A stretch of 64,000 nucleotides of DNA, from contig JALQPE010002730.1 in assembly GCA_030407315.1 (NCBI GenBank), forward strand, positions 1-64,000. The letters run 5' to 3'. This document shows, in pieces, positions 53,142-64,000 of the stretch. The notes below the pieces were generated by a model. It worked only from the letters and a program-made list of their open reading frames with translations. It was not told the origin of the DNA and made no database searches. The stretch is from Asparagopsis taxiformis. Its lineage: Eukaryota > Rhodophyta > Florideophyceae > Bonnemaisoniales > Bonnemaisoniaceae. The first letter of the stretch is position 1; every line of letters starts with the position of its first letter. The position numbers and the translations under genes were made by a program.

Positions 53142-55939
53142 GAATCGGAAAATGAAGTTGAAATGGGGAGTGTGTGCGCCAGTGACACGTCACGACCACC
53201 GTTCCCCACCCGCCATACCCTTGTTCCTCTGAAGTTCACAGAATACAACAAGCGTTCATCGGCACTGAAGAGCACACAATGCCCAGGATTGAGGTCTTTG
53301 GAAGGTGATGTCCACAGTTGCTCGCCACTCTGCACGTCCCAAAGCCCAATGTTTCCATTGTTCGACGCTGAGGCCAGTAGTCTCCCATCAGCGCTCAACG
53401 CCACGCTGACCACATATTCTTCGTGCAACTCGAACACAGTGCCGCTGTCGTCGAAGCTTGTCGTATCCCATGCACGAATCGTCCCATCCCACAATCCAGA
53501 AACCATCACAGTTTCGCTTCCTCCGATTGCCAGCGATTTCACTCCTTTCCCGTGCACGTCGACAGTTCGAACTACTCTCTCGCTCGTTGCATCAAGGACC
53601 AGTAGTCGCCCTTTATAAGTTCCTAGAACCACTTTCTTCGACGACAGTAATACTTGCATACAAGAGATCTTCTCTTCTTCGTCTTCTACAGCTTGCATCG
53701 ATTGCAACTTCTTCTCGTCTTTCCAGATTATCACTTCTCCTCGTAAATTGCATGAATACATCAACCCTGAAATGCGGTCGAAAAACACAGCGACGATCTC
53801 ACTATCTTCTTTCCCAGCCAGCGTCCTCTTCAACGTCCCATCTTGACTATCCAACACCCATACCTCCCCCCTCCTCCCTCCCACAAACACTTCCTTCCCT
53901 TCCCCACTCACACACATGCATGTTCCACGACTCTCCACATTCAGTTCACGTCGCAATGGGCTCCTCCCACTCTCCAGCACCTCAGGTCCACAACGAACCC
54001 AAGGCCGCTCCGCATATCTCTCAATACTATATACTATTCGCTCTACCAACCGACTCTCGCTCTTGACATCGCGCAGTCGCCCAAATAGTTGAAAAGTACA
54101 TTCTTTTCGATTCTCTACGCAGTACGGCGCCATGCAACGCTCCATTGCCCTCATGACAACGTCCAGATCACGGACTACTCTTCTTCCAACCGATCTCTTC
54201 TCTTCTTCTTCTTCTTCTAAATGCCTTCGAACCAGTTCCAGCTCGCCAATGACCTTCTGGAACGGCGGTCGCTCTTCATCCTTATTCATCTTCTCGGTCC
54301 ATCGATACTCCGTCAACAGTTTCAATGCCGCACTCACCCGCCCAGCTCCGAGCAGGTGTCGCACAATGTTCTCGCTCATGTACTTCTCCTTCTTCAGTTC
54401 CCACCATTTGTCAGCTGCACTCTCATTGTCCTCTGCATGATCTCCAGCTGCCCCTTGACTTGTCCGTAGTGATCCCCGGTACCGATCCACGAGCCGGCTA
54501 TGCCACCCTCGTACCCCCTCCTTCCCCTCCGCCATTTGGACACACACGTCGTGGACAAGATCATGAAGTCGGATCCCCCTCACTAGCCCTCCCTCCTCTT
54601 CGTCCAGTGATACTAGACTGTGTCTCGAAAACATCCTCGCCCTTGCTAGCCCATCGTCTACGCCCCACATCTTCTCGATCACACACAATGGAACACACAT
54701 CTGCTTTTCCATTACGCAAAACGATCGAAACATCTCTCCCACCCCCATGCTCTTCCCCTTCCACCCTCTCTCCAGCGACCCTAAGCTCGTCTGGATAGCT
54801 GCATCCAGCCCCCCATGTCTACGACCACTCTCTGCATCACGAAGTTCTACACTACTCCGCTTCAGACTCTCCCAGTATTGCACAATTGCATTCGGCCCAC
54901 TCGCATCTGTGCATCGACCATTCACTTCTTGCATCCCAGATCCAGCTACACTCAGTGCCAGTGGTAGTCCTGCACATAGGTCAACAATGTTCTCCAGTGC
55001 ATCACGATTGCCCGATGACCACGACACAAGCCTGGTACAGTCGATCCCAGCATACCCGCACAGAATTGCGATGCATGTCTCCCTACGCACATCTCCAGGA
55101 CTCACTCCAATTGACACATCATGCGTAGGTACACGACCTATCGCCTCATTCCTCGTCGACGTCAGCACCTTGCAACTTCCTCCATCCATTTCCTGGACAC
55201 CTTTGCAGGTAATGTCTACCAACTTGTAGACAATGGAATCGAGATCCCACATGTCGTCAAAGATGAGGAGAAAGCGCTTCGAACCGAGCAGGTCAATTAG
55301 CTCCTCCATCATGTTGGAATGAGTGTCGTCATTTGCAGTGAGTTTAGCGAATTTGGGGAGGAAATCTGGGAATGCTTTAGCGACAATCTGCTTCAGCTGG
55401 TTCAACAGCCTCTGCACTTTAGCGTCGTGACCGAGTTCAATGAACCACACGCCGTCTGGGAACCTTTGCCAAACATCTGCACGTCTGCCGAGGGCGCGCA
55501 GGATGGTGGTTTTGCCTGCACCACCCATGCCGACGAGAGCTATGGCGTTATTGTTTGGGTCATCGGACAGGAGTGCGTGCTTGGCCTTGCTTTCTGGAGT
55601 GCGGGAGTCATTGGAGAAGTCTAGGACAATCTGGCGGGAGTTTCGGGGGACGTAGAAGGCAGCGGGCTGTGGGGTACGTGATGGTTGGGCGGGAGACAAT
55701 GCGGGAGTGGAGTGGGGAAGCGGGTGAGATGGGTGGGACACTGGATGAAGTGGGGAAGATGGTGGGGATAGCGACGGTGGAGAGGACTCGATGGGCGCGG
55801 AATCGGATACGGCGGGAGAGTCAGAGGTCGTTTGATGGGCGTGGTCAGATGTAAGGACAGGATGGGGCGGTGGAGTGACAGTGTTGGAGCGGGCGGAGTT
55901 GGGAACAGGGTGGTCTGGTTGAGAGAGGAAATGACCCAT

Positions 55940-56480
55940 GGTACTAGAAGTGTGCGCGGAGGGAAGACAGAGGAGATTGTTAGTCGGCGAGCTGAATGGT
56001 ACGGACGGAGAAGCAAGGATGGAGGTGGTGGACGTATGGACGGTACGGGAGGGGAAGAGTTGCGAGTCGAGAAGTGGAGGAGTGGTGTGCGCTGTGTGCT
56101 GTAATGATCTGAGGTAGGGCGTTACGCGGTGTTGCTGCGAGGATGGTATGGAGAGCGAAGTGACAAAGCGAAAGAGGATGGATCGATTCGGAAAGTTGAA
56201 GTAGCTAGTGGGGAGAAGATTGTTAGTCGGCGAGGCGAATGGTACGTGCAGAGGAAAGGATGGAGGAGTTGGACGATGGGCGTATGGACGGTTGGAGCGC
56301 GGAAGAGTTGCGAGTCGAGAAGTGGTGTGTGCTGTGAGGAGAATGAGGTGCGGCGTTGTGGTGCGCTATGCGGTGTTACTGCAAGTGTTGTGCGGAGAAC
56401 GAAGTATCGGAGCGGAAGCAGATGGATCGATGCCAACAATTAGTCAGCAAGACGTGAGACGGGGAACGGAATAACGCCTT
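55940..56480 (-). promoter_or_regulatory. 5' flank of gene E with two imperfect tandem blocks
   Basis: Copies of the 42491-43100 blocks, starting near 55981 and 56221. Probable promoter region; no core element identified. Confidence 0.4.
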
Positions 56481-59400
56481 GTTGTCATCGAATATGCACA
56501 CGTCTATGAGGGGACGTTCATAGATTATGCGCAAAACTGCGAGTGAAGCGTCTTGGGTACAATTCAAGCTGATGGACCAATAAGACGTGTCAACAGTCGT
56601 CCACGTGTCTGCAACCCGTTTGCGGAGAGAGAACATTCTATGTTTCTATTGGATGTGTCTTTCAGTACATCCTTTCCTTACTGTATGTGCAAACAAGTAC
56701 CGGACCACGGGTCGTGTACACTGCCGCCAATTGCAGAGAGTAGTGTATCATACTGGTTTGAATTGTTACACTCGGGCGCACGAAAAACATGATTTGGCGC
56801 AGTCCACCATACGTTGCCACGTTCCGATAACACTGTCACCAGCCGAGACCGAGACCGAGTCGTTCATCTGTGTGGTCGCGTTTCGATTGTTGCCAACGTG
56901 ACGCTGGTGCTGTCGATCATGCCAAATGCACTTGCATCGCAGCCGAAACATTGTGACATGCTGCGCTCGATGTCTGTGTTTGCATCGCGCGGTCTGTATG
57001 CAGTCCCGACAGTATCCGTCACCTGACCGAGTCGCATATCCATTCTGCAGCCTAGTAGCAACGGCTCCAGATTCTGCACATTAACGGTATCGTCTCGTAC
57101 TTTTTCCGGAGCTCTGGAATAGGGGCGATTGATCATTGTGTGACTGCGCGCGCATGTGGACACATCGTTTGCAGTTGTGGTTTGCGTTCAGCTCGCGTGT
57201 CTGACACAGCCTGTGGGAAAGTAGGCGGGGAGATTGTTTGAGATGCTGTGCAGAAGCTAGAACTTTGATCTCTCCGTGCGTCGTCCACGACCTGTGTTTC
57301 CTTCATCTTCTGCGATATTCCAATTCCACTATCGATTCTTTCCGGACTTCAAGTCGCACCCATTTCCACAATACATATTCTATTCGCTCTTCCTGAACTT
57401 TCGATGTCAAACTGTTTCGCAACATTATTATTCCGCTAGCATGAATATCCCTCGTAACCCGCAGCTGTTCAATCTAAGCCTACCTACTCATACGCACATC
57501 TATTTCCCCGTAATCCTAAATGATCCAAACATATCTTATAGCCCGGCATCATTCGCTAAATGCTCAGTTGCTCTATTCTACTTCCCAAATTTTAAATCGC
57601 CTCGCAATCCATTGACAGACGCCCCTCTCCAATCTCCAGCTCTCTTCTTATGTACGAGTTCGTAGTTGATTATTCTTTCTCTATCGCACCGCATTACACG
57701 CTATAGGATCGAAACATCTTTCCGCACCAATCCATCTGCCACAATTCGCTACTATTTCAGACATAATACGTCGCAGTGGTGTGCATGAGTTGCGCAGGAC
57801 AACTCGCCCGTCATCTGGCATTTCGGCGGTTTCTCTACTTTCTCCTCCGAGGATTGGACTGATGCTACCCGCTAGCGCCCGGAGACGGATTGATGACGCG
57901 CATTCTCACCACATCTAATCCACATCGTGCGCCCCATGTTGCAAGACACCGATCGCCGATAAATGCATATTTGTGCCACTCACCATTGCCGCTTTGGAGT
58001 TGGAATGTCTACATCGTTGTAATGCACAACTACAGTTGAGCGCATTCCAGTAGAAATTGTTGAAATTATAAATTCCCATCCGCATTTCGAGCTCTACACA
58101 TCGACATGGTAAAGACCGCTTGGCCAACTTTGAACGATGCGCACGATCGCAGTCAAACCACAACCGATTCATGCCAACCTGTCGCGCTCGATACCTTGTT
58201 GCTCATTGCAAAGTCAACAGTCGATCGCGATGCGGCCAAATACCTGATCTGTTCTGAAACGCAATTCATCGCTGCGTATTGCGTGTATCCTGCACAGCGC
58301 TACGACAGTTTGGTTGTATCGCCCTGTGGCTCCAATGGATGCTTGAATAGATGACGCTGTACGTAGTGACAGACCATTTCCGTTCGTTCATGGTGTTCTG
58401 TATTGCAACCAGTGCAGCGCTGAGAGAACAAAAGAGCAAGCGAGCAAATCGCATGTGGAACGAGTTCACGAGTGGATGTGTCTAACGATACGCTGATGGA
58501 ACATACGCAGCGTGGAATACACGATGCACCTGCGGAAGTTGACAAACGCATGTATCGGCACAATGACACCGACCGACACACATAACAATTATGGTCATGT
58601 GACGCAGTCGCAACAAATGCACCAAACGCTTTACCTATTTATCACCCATACCACATGTTGCTGTGGACGCCACGCGACGGGCAAATGGATGCGCACAACG
58701 GCCGCAAGTGCACCGGCATCACAATTCTACTATCAACACGCCCAACTGTCACACACCAGCACTTGCCGAGTCCCCGCCCATCGCCACAACGTTGAGGCGC
58801 ACATATCGATTGCGCCCAACACCGCCACGGGTCACATCATCGGAAAGCACGTATGGTCGAGTGAAGCGTCGTGTGTGATGCTGAACGATTCGATACTCTC
58901 CTGCCATTCCGTAGTCGATGAGTGTAGAAAGCATTGTACCATACCACATGTGCGGTGTGACTTGGTGGTTGTACGAGCATTAGCGATTTATCCCTCTCAA
59001 TTTCTGATACTCAATTTTCTTATTTTCTCACGACTCCGCAGCCACTTCAACTCACTGTCGCTCATGTACAACTCGCAGCCTTGGTCGTCGCGCTGACCGA
59101 GTGTTCTCCACCTCATGTGAGCCACTTCATGTCTGACTTTTGATTGCTTCACACATCGAATATATCATTGCACGTCGTGCAGGGATGAGCATCGCGTCGA
59201 GCGCAGATCGGTTTGACCGGGCTGGCTCGACACTTGCAGCTGCCGTTTGCGAAGATGTGTAGTGTAGACTGCGCGTTGCGATGGGTGTATGAAATGTGAA
59301 CGAGTGGGTGTGAATAGCGAAACATTGCGAGATGCGCTGTATAGAGTCGCTCCACTTTGTCAGCCTCCATGCGAATTCACCAAATGCGCTTACCAGCCTC

Positions 59401-59625
59401 CTTGGGTCCACAATGAAAAGGTTGCACATTATTCTTGCAAGTCGAAATCCGCTTATCATCCCGTCGTGCACATCTCACTCCATTTCGAAATATACTATCT
59501 GTGTCGCCCACCGCCATCATCACAGCTCATCCGTTTCAATTCCAGCCCATTGAACTCTAACACCACGACTCCTATCTACATCTGTAGTCACCCAGTTTCA
59601 ATCTCATCATCTTTTTATCATCATT
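56481..59625. repeat. NLR-flanking module, copy 4 (5' of E, 3' of F)
   Basis: Duplicate of 43101-47005 with a gap of about 0.7 kb near 58390. It holds the second 129-codon frame (57276-57665) and the fourth copy of the conserved short frame (58106-58354). No other gene is recognised. Confidence 0.7.
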
Positions 59626-62600
59626 CTACCGTGCACTACTAGGACCTGCAGCCCGCCCACTATTCTGACGATTCTTCGCCTCCACAACAGCGTCTCGGAT
59701 CTTTTCGGCTAATTGCATTTGCGCCGCTTTCTCCTCTTCACTTTCTCCATTCGTCACTTTCGCCTCATTCTCGATACCAGTCACTCCCCTCAGCGACTGT
59801 AGTTCCTGCAGTACCTTCTCGATCGTCAGCTCCTTCTGCTTCGACATCCACTTCAAAAACCCTTCAGCCAGAAACACATTCTTTCCCTTATCGTTCACTG
59901 CATCAAACAGCGAATTCTCGTCTCGACAGTCGTCCAGTGTCAATCGGTAGAACACCGGAATAATGATTATCTCTCTATCGCCGCCAGCACGGAATCGCTC
60001 CATAAAGCACATCAACTCCTTCAGCGTCCATTTCCGCGCAGCATACTCTGGCGACAGTATCACAACTGCAATCTTCGCTGTTCGCATCGCCTTGATCATC
60101 TTCTCGGGTGCATTCTCCCCGGGCCGCAGCTCTGCCCGGTCTAGAAACACCTTGAAATCAAGTGCGACGAGTAGGTTGTACAACAGCAATGCGATGGTGA
60201 ACTTGTCGGGGCCGGCGTGGCTTATGAAGACGTCGTATACTTGATCTGGTTCGGAATCTGTGATTGTGTGCTGTGGTGGGGGTGGATGAGGTTTGAGGAG
60301 TGAAAGAGGAGGTGGGTTGCGTGGCGGGAGTTTGGTGTTGTCAGTGATTAGATCCACATAACACATACCCCTGTCATGTATTGAAATGTGTAATCGGGAA
60401 GCATCAGAGATATAATGGGCTCCATACACATAATCCTCCATGGTGGCTATAGTGAAAGACGATTGGCCGTGTTCGTACTTGACATTTCGTGGAAATCGGA
60501 AGAACCATCCGTCAAACTCCGCATTGCAGACCAAGCGAGGGGATGGTGTGCTACTCGTTGCGGTACTATCGGCGTCCAGATGCGTTTCGTCCATGGGTTC
60601 TCCTGACGATATATTCCAAGACACAGACTTTGTTACGACAGTCGTCGCATTGTCGTCATTTGGGTTTGGGTTTGCGGCTGCGAAAGCTGAAATAACCGTA
60701 CTGTCTGAACTGAACGACAGTATTCCAGCTTCTCGGAAAGGTCGAACTCCTGCCGTGTTATTCAAATGACTGCAACTCGTCAGAATTGATGCGTCATCCT
60801 GTTCATGACGTGTCAACGACAACGCCCATTTATCAAGATCAAAGAGCGAGTGCAAAACATTTCCATTCCGCGCGTCAACGATGTGAACAACACAACTACC
60901 ATCAATAGAATAGGCGACGAATCGCTGGTTGTTTGATATGGCCAGTGAGTCTGGGGGATGCCAACTATCATAAACGGGTATTTCGAAACTGGAAATGACG
61001 CGATCGATGTGATCACACACGTCACACACGTCGCGTATCTCCATCCGTTTCGAACTGCGATTCAACGTCACCATTGTTGTCCCATTCTCGGAAACTCCAA
61101 ATCTCCTGACCTGCTGAAGAAATGCACCGGACGAATCGTCGCTGCAGTCGACTTGTCGCGCATCCCAAACCTCTACTCGATCGCCTCTCAATATGAATAG
61201 TTCTGGGCCGTCTCCCAGATCGAACGAATTGAAAAATAAAGGTGACGAAATAGGGAGAGTGTGCGCCAGTGACACGTCACGACCACCGTTCCCCACCTGC
61301 CATACGTTTGTTCCCTTGAGGCCCACAGAATACAACAAGCGTTCATCGCTACTGAACAGGACACAAACCACAACATTGTGATATTCGTGAGGTGATGTCC
61401 ATAGTGGCTCACCACTCGGCACGTCCCAGAGCTGAACGCTTTTGTAATCCGACGACGACCCTGAGGCCAGTAGTCTCCCATCAGCACTCAATGCCACACT
61501 GGTCACCCATCTCGTGAGCCCCTTGAATACAGCGCCACTGTCGTCGAAGCTTGTCGTATCCCATGCACGAATCGTCCCATCCCACGATCCAGACACCATC
61601 ACAGTTTCGCTTCCTCCGACTGCCAGCGATATCACTCCAGCAGAATGCGCAGCGACAGTTCGAACTACTCCCCCGCTCGTTGTATCAAAAACCAGTAGTC
61701 GTCCGTCAGTAGTTCCTACAATCACTTTCTTCGACGACGGTAACACTTGCATACAACCGATCAAATCTTCTTCGTCTCCTACTTCGGCTTGCATTGATCG
61801 CAACTTCTTCTCCTCTTTCCAGATTGTCACTTGTCCTCTTCCACTGCATGAATATATCAACCCCGAAGTGCGGTCGAAAAACACACCGACGATAGCACCA
61901 TCTTCTTCTCTAGCCAGCGTCCTCTTCACCCTCCCATTTCGACCATCCAACACCCATACCTTCCCCCTTCCCACTATCACTTCTTCCCCTCCCCCACTCA
62001 CACACATGCATCGTCCCTCATCCTCCAGCTCCAGTACACGTCGCAACGAGCTCCTCCCATTCGTCAACACCCCAGGCCCACAACGAGCCCAAGGCCGCTT
62101 CGCATATCTCTCAATACTACATACTATTCGCTCTACCAACCCACTCTCGCTCTCAACATCGCGCAATCGTCCAAATAGTTGAAACGTACATTCTTCTCGG
62201 TTCTTCATGCAATACGGTACCATACAAAGCTCCATTGCTCTTGCAACAACGCCCAAATCATGGACTATTCTTCTTCTAGTTTCCGTCTTCTCTCCTAAAT
62301 GCCTTCGTACCAGTTCCAGCTCGCTCATGACCTTCTGGAACGGCGCTCGCTCTTCGTCCTTATTCATCTTCTCGACCCATCGATAATCCGTCAACAGCTT
62401 CAGTGCTGCACTCACCCGCCCAGCTCCGAGCAGGTGTCGCACCGCGTTCTCCCTCATGTACTTGTCATCTTTCTTCAGCTCCCACCATTCGTTTTCTTTC
62501 ATATCCCTCTCTCCATTGCTTCCATTTGCCGACTCCACGTATGCATCCACTAGCCTCCCATGCCACTTCTCCACTCCACCTTCTCCCTCACTCATCTTCA

Positions 62601-64000
62601 CACTCATATCCAGCACCAAATCGTGCACCCCCACTCCCACAATCCCTTGGCCCTCCTCACAAACTTCGGATACTAGACTGTTTCGTGACAACATCGTCAC
62701 TCCAGCCTGCACATCTCCCACACCCCACATTCGCTCAAGCACACTCACCGGCACAATCATCTGCTTCTGCACAATGCACAGCGATCGAAACATGTCTCTA
62801 GCACTCAGCTCATCTGCCAGTTCTTCTGTGCTCTTTAACGACTCCCACCTCTCCTCCAGAAACTGCACACTTGTCTCCACTGCACTGGTCAGGCCAGGGT
62901 GTCCTCCTCGTTCGGCACCGCCGAGTTGTCGAGGCTTCGTCTTCAATCGCCCCCAGTACACACTGATGGCACTCTCGTCACACCGACCCAGCCTCCGGTC
63001 CATCGCCTGCCTCACTCCAGAGCCAGCAACACTCAGGGCAAGCGCCAATCCAGCACACGTTTCGATAATGCAGTGCAGCGAGTGCTGGTTCTCAGCAGAG
63101 AGCGACGGGACATCGGAGGTATCGATTTTGGCATTGCGGCAGAATATAGCAAGCGCCTTTTCCGCGTCCAATTCCTCGGGATTGAGTGGTACTGTGACGT
63201 CTGCAAGATCATCGGCCATATCACTGCTCCGTGTCGATGTCAGCATTTTCAACAAACCATTGTCATTGCATTGCACCACATTGCACATCACACACACTAA
63301 CTTGTACACACTCGCATTGGTATCCCAGACATCATCAAAGAGCAACAGGACATGTTTGGTCACGAGGTGCTTCATGAGTTGGGTGACCATTGTGCGGTGC
63401 GTGTGCTCGGAAGCGGCCAGTTCAGTGAAAACTTTTGAAAATTCTGGGAGTGTGGATTTGACAAATGCTTGTAGTTGCTGGACAAAGGAGGAGAGCGTAA
63501 CGTCGTGACCAAGTTCAAAGAACCACACACCGTCATGGTATTTGCCATGACCTCGCCGTCATTGCCAAGAGCGCACAGGATGGTGGTCTTGCCTGCGCCG
63601 CCCATGCCGACGAGTGCGATAGAGTTTGTCGATGGATCGTCGGACAGAAGGGCGCGCTTCACAGCACTCTCGGGGGTGGTGGAGGACGGTGACAGGTCGA
63701 GTATGGGTCGCTGGATAGGTGGGACGTAATGGGATCTTTGGACGAGGTGCACCGGTGGAGCAGAGTGTGGGGGTTGAGCAGTAGAGTGTGTTGGGGAAGA
63801 ATGTGGTGACGGTGAGGACGTCGGGAGTGTTAACGAGACGGGCAGTGCGCAGACTGGTGCTGGTGTGGAGGATGAGGCGGGGGAGTCGGTGGTCAGTTGA
63901 GGCGTCGTTTGAGGTGTGGGTTGGTTTGTGTCGCTAGAAACAGGAGCATTGGAAGACGGTGGGGTGGAGGATGTGGGATTAGGAACGGAAGAGTTTGGTT
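59626..64000 (-). pseudogene. NLR gene F: NB-ARC-WD40-TIR, frameshifted at the P-loop, 5' end outside the window
   Basis: A Pro/Ser/Thr-rich N-terminal frame is open from the window edge through SIALVGMGGAGKTTILCALGN (P-loop about 63578-63607). Near 63545 one base appears to be missing: the frame becomes NTMTVCGSLN, while KYHDGVWFFELGHD lies in the next frame. That second frame stays open for 1300 codons (63528-59626): LLLLFDDVWD, GLALALSVAG, an MHD-like VHDLVLDM, RHLLGAG, the WD40 repeats, and an intact TIR (VYDVFISHAGPDKF from about 60240; WTLKELM; IIIPVFYRLT; tail AAGPSSAR). The NB-ARC half is closest to gene B, the rest to D and E. If the single-base difference is a sequencing error, F would be a second complete gene. 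Confidence 0.88.

Larger units (their letters stand above)
52940..55939 (-). pseudogene. NLR gene E, 5' part: NB-ARC and most of the WD40 region
   Basis: The ATG at 55939 (MGHFLSQPDHPVP, as in gene D) starts a frame of about 1000 codons that is open until it runs into the MULE. It has a Pro/Ser-rich N-terminus, P-loop GMGGAGKTT (about 137), LLIFDDMWD (about 224), STRNEAIGRVPTHDV, GLPLALSVAG (about 320), an MHD-like LHDLVHDV (about 460), the hinge RHLLGAG, a linker with a Glu/Lys-rich run, and WD40 units to SVGAFL. A 93-bp in-frame tandem duplication lies near its end (52956-53141). As it stands it could encode an NLR without TIR, ending a few codons inside the transposon (LTRT, then stop). 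The gene was intact before the insertion. Confidence 0.9.

Overview
This is a eukaryotic nuclear window. It carries multidomain genes of up to 1456 codons with no introns, AATAAA signals downstream of stops, and DNA transposons and LTR-type elements of eukaryotic families. A red alga with an intron-poor, transposon-rich genome (for example a florideophyte such as Chondrus) is my best guess. That rests on general gene style and on the cysteine-rich secreted protein at about 24-25.4 kb; it is inference and not proven here.

The main content is a cluster of NLR-like genes with the order Pro/Ser-rich N-terminus, NB-ARC ATPase, helical linker, WD40 propeller, C-terminal TIR domain. I call them A (12.1-13.7 kb, +), B (17.8-21.9 kb, +), C (29.6-34.7 kb, +), D (38.1-42.5 kb, -), E (47.0-55.9 kb, -) and F (59.6 kb to the window end, -). 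Two TIR-only relics lie at 4.04-4.16 kb and 27.96-28.26 kb. Only D is intact. A is 5'-truncated and frameshifted. B has two stop codons before a TIR that has lost its core. C carries a small LTR-type insertion and frameshifts. E is split by a 4.4-kb MULE transposon. F has a frameshift beside its P-loop and runs off the window. D, E and F are tandem copies with their flanks, about 8-9 kb per unit without the MULE. B/relic and C/D lie tail to tail around a shared intergenic module. NB-ARC and WD40-TIR halves of two sequence types have been exchanged among copies.

The left 12 kb is mostly repetitive. A large imperfect palindrome (1-1541 and 4167-5575) has one arm with an expanded GTGTTT-type microsatellite. 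It is followed by more copies of its end module, a striking tandem array of intron-like sequences separated by 12- and 27-nt micro-exon-like segments (6.88-8.3 kb), 24-bp and 43-bp minisatellites, a CpG-rich block, and a frameshifted pogo/jerky-type DDE transposase whose flank abuts the truncated end of gene A.

Between the NLRs, the only other convincing gene is the secreted two-repeat cysteine-rich protein (24033-25448, -). The remaining intergenic DNA is largely the NLR-flanking module repeated four times, plus small transposon remnants. By family knowledge the NLRs would sense a signal through WD40, oligomerise through NB-ARC and signal by TIR NAD-cleaving activity. That function is inferred from domains only.
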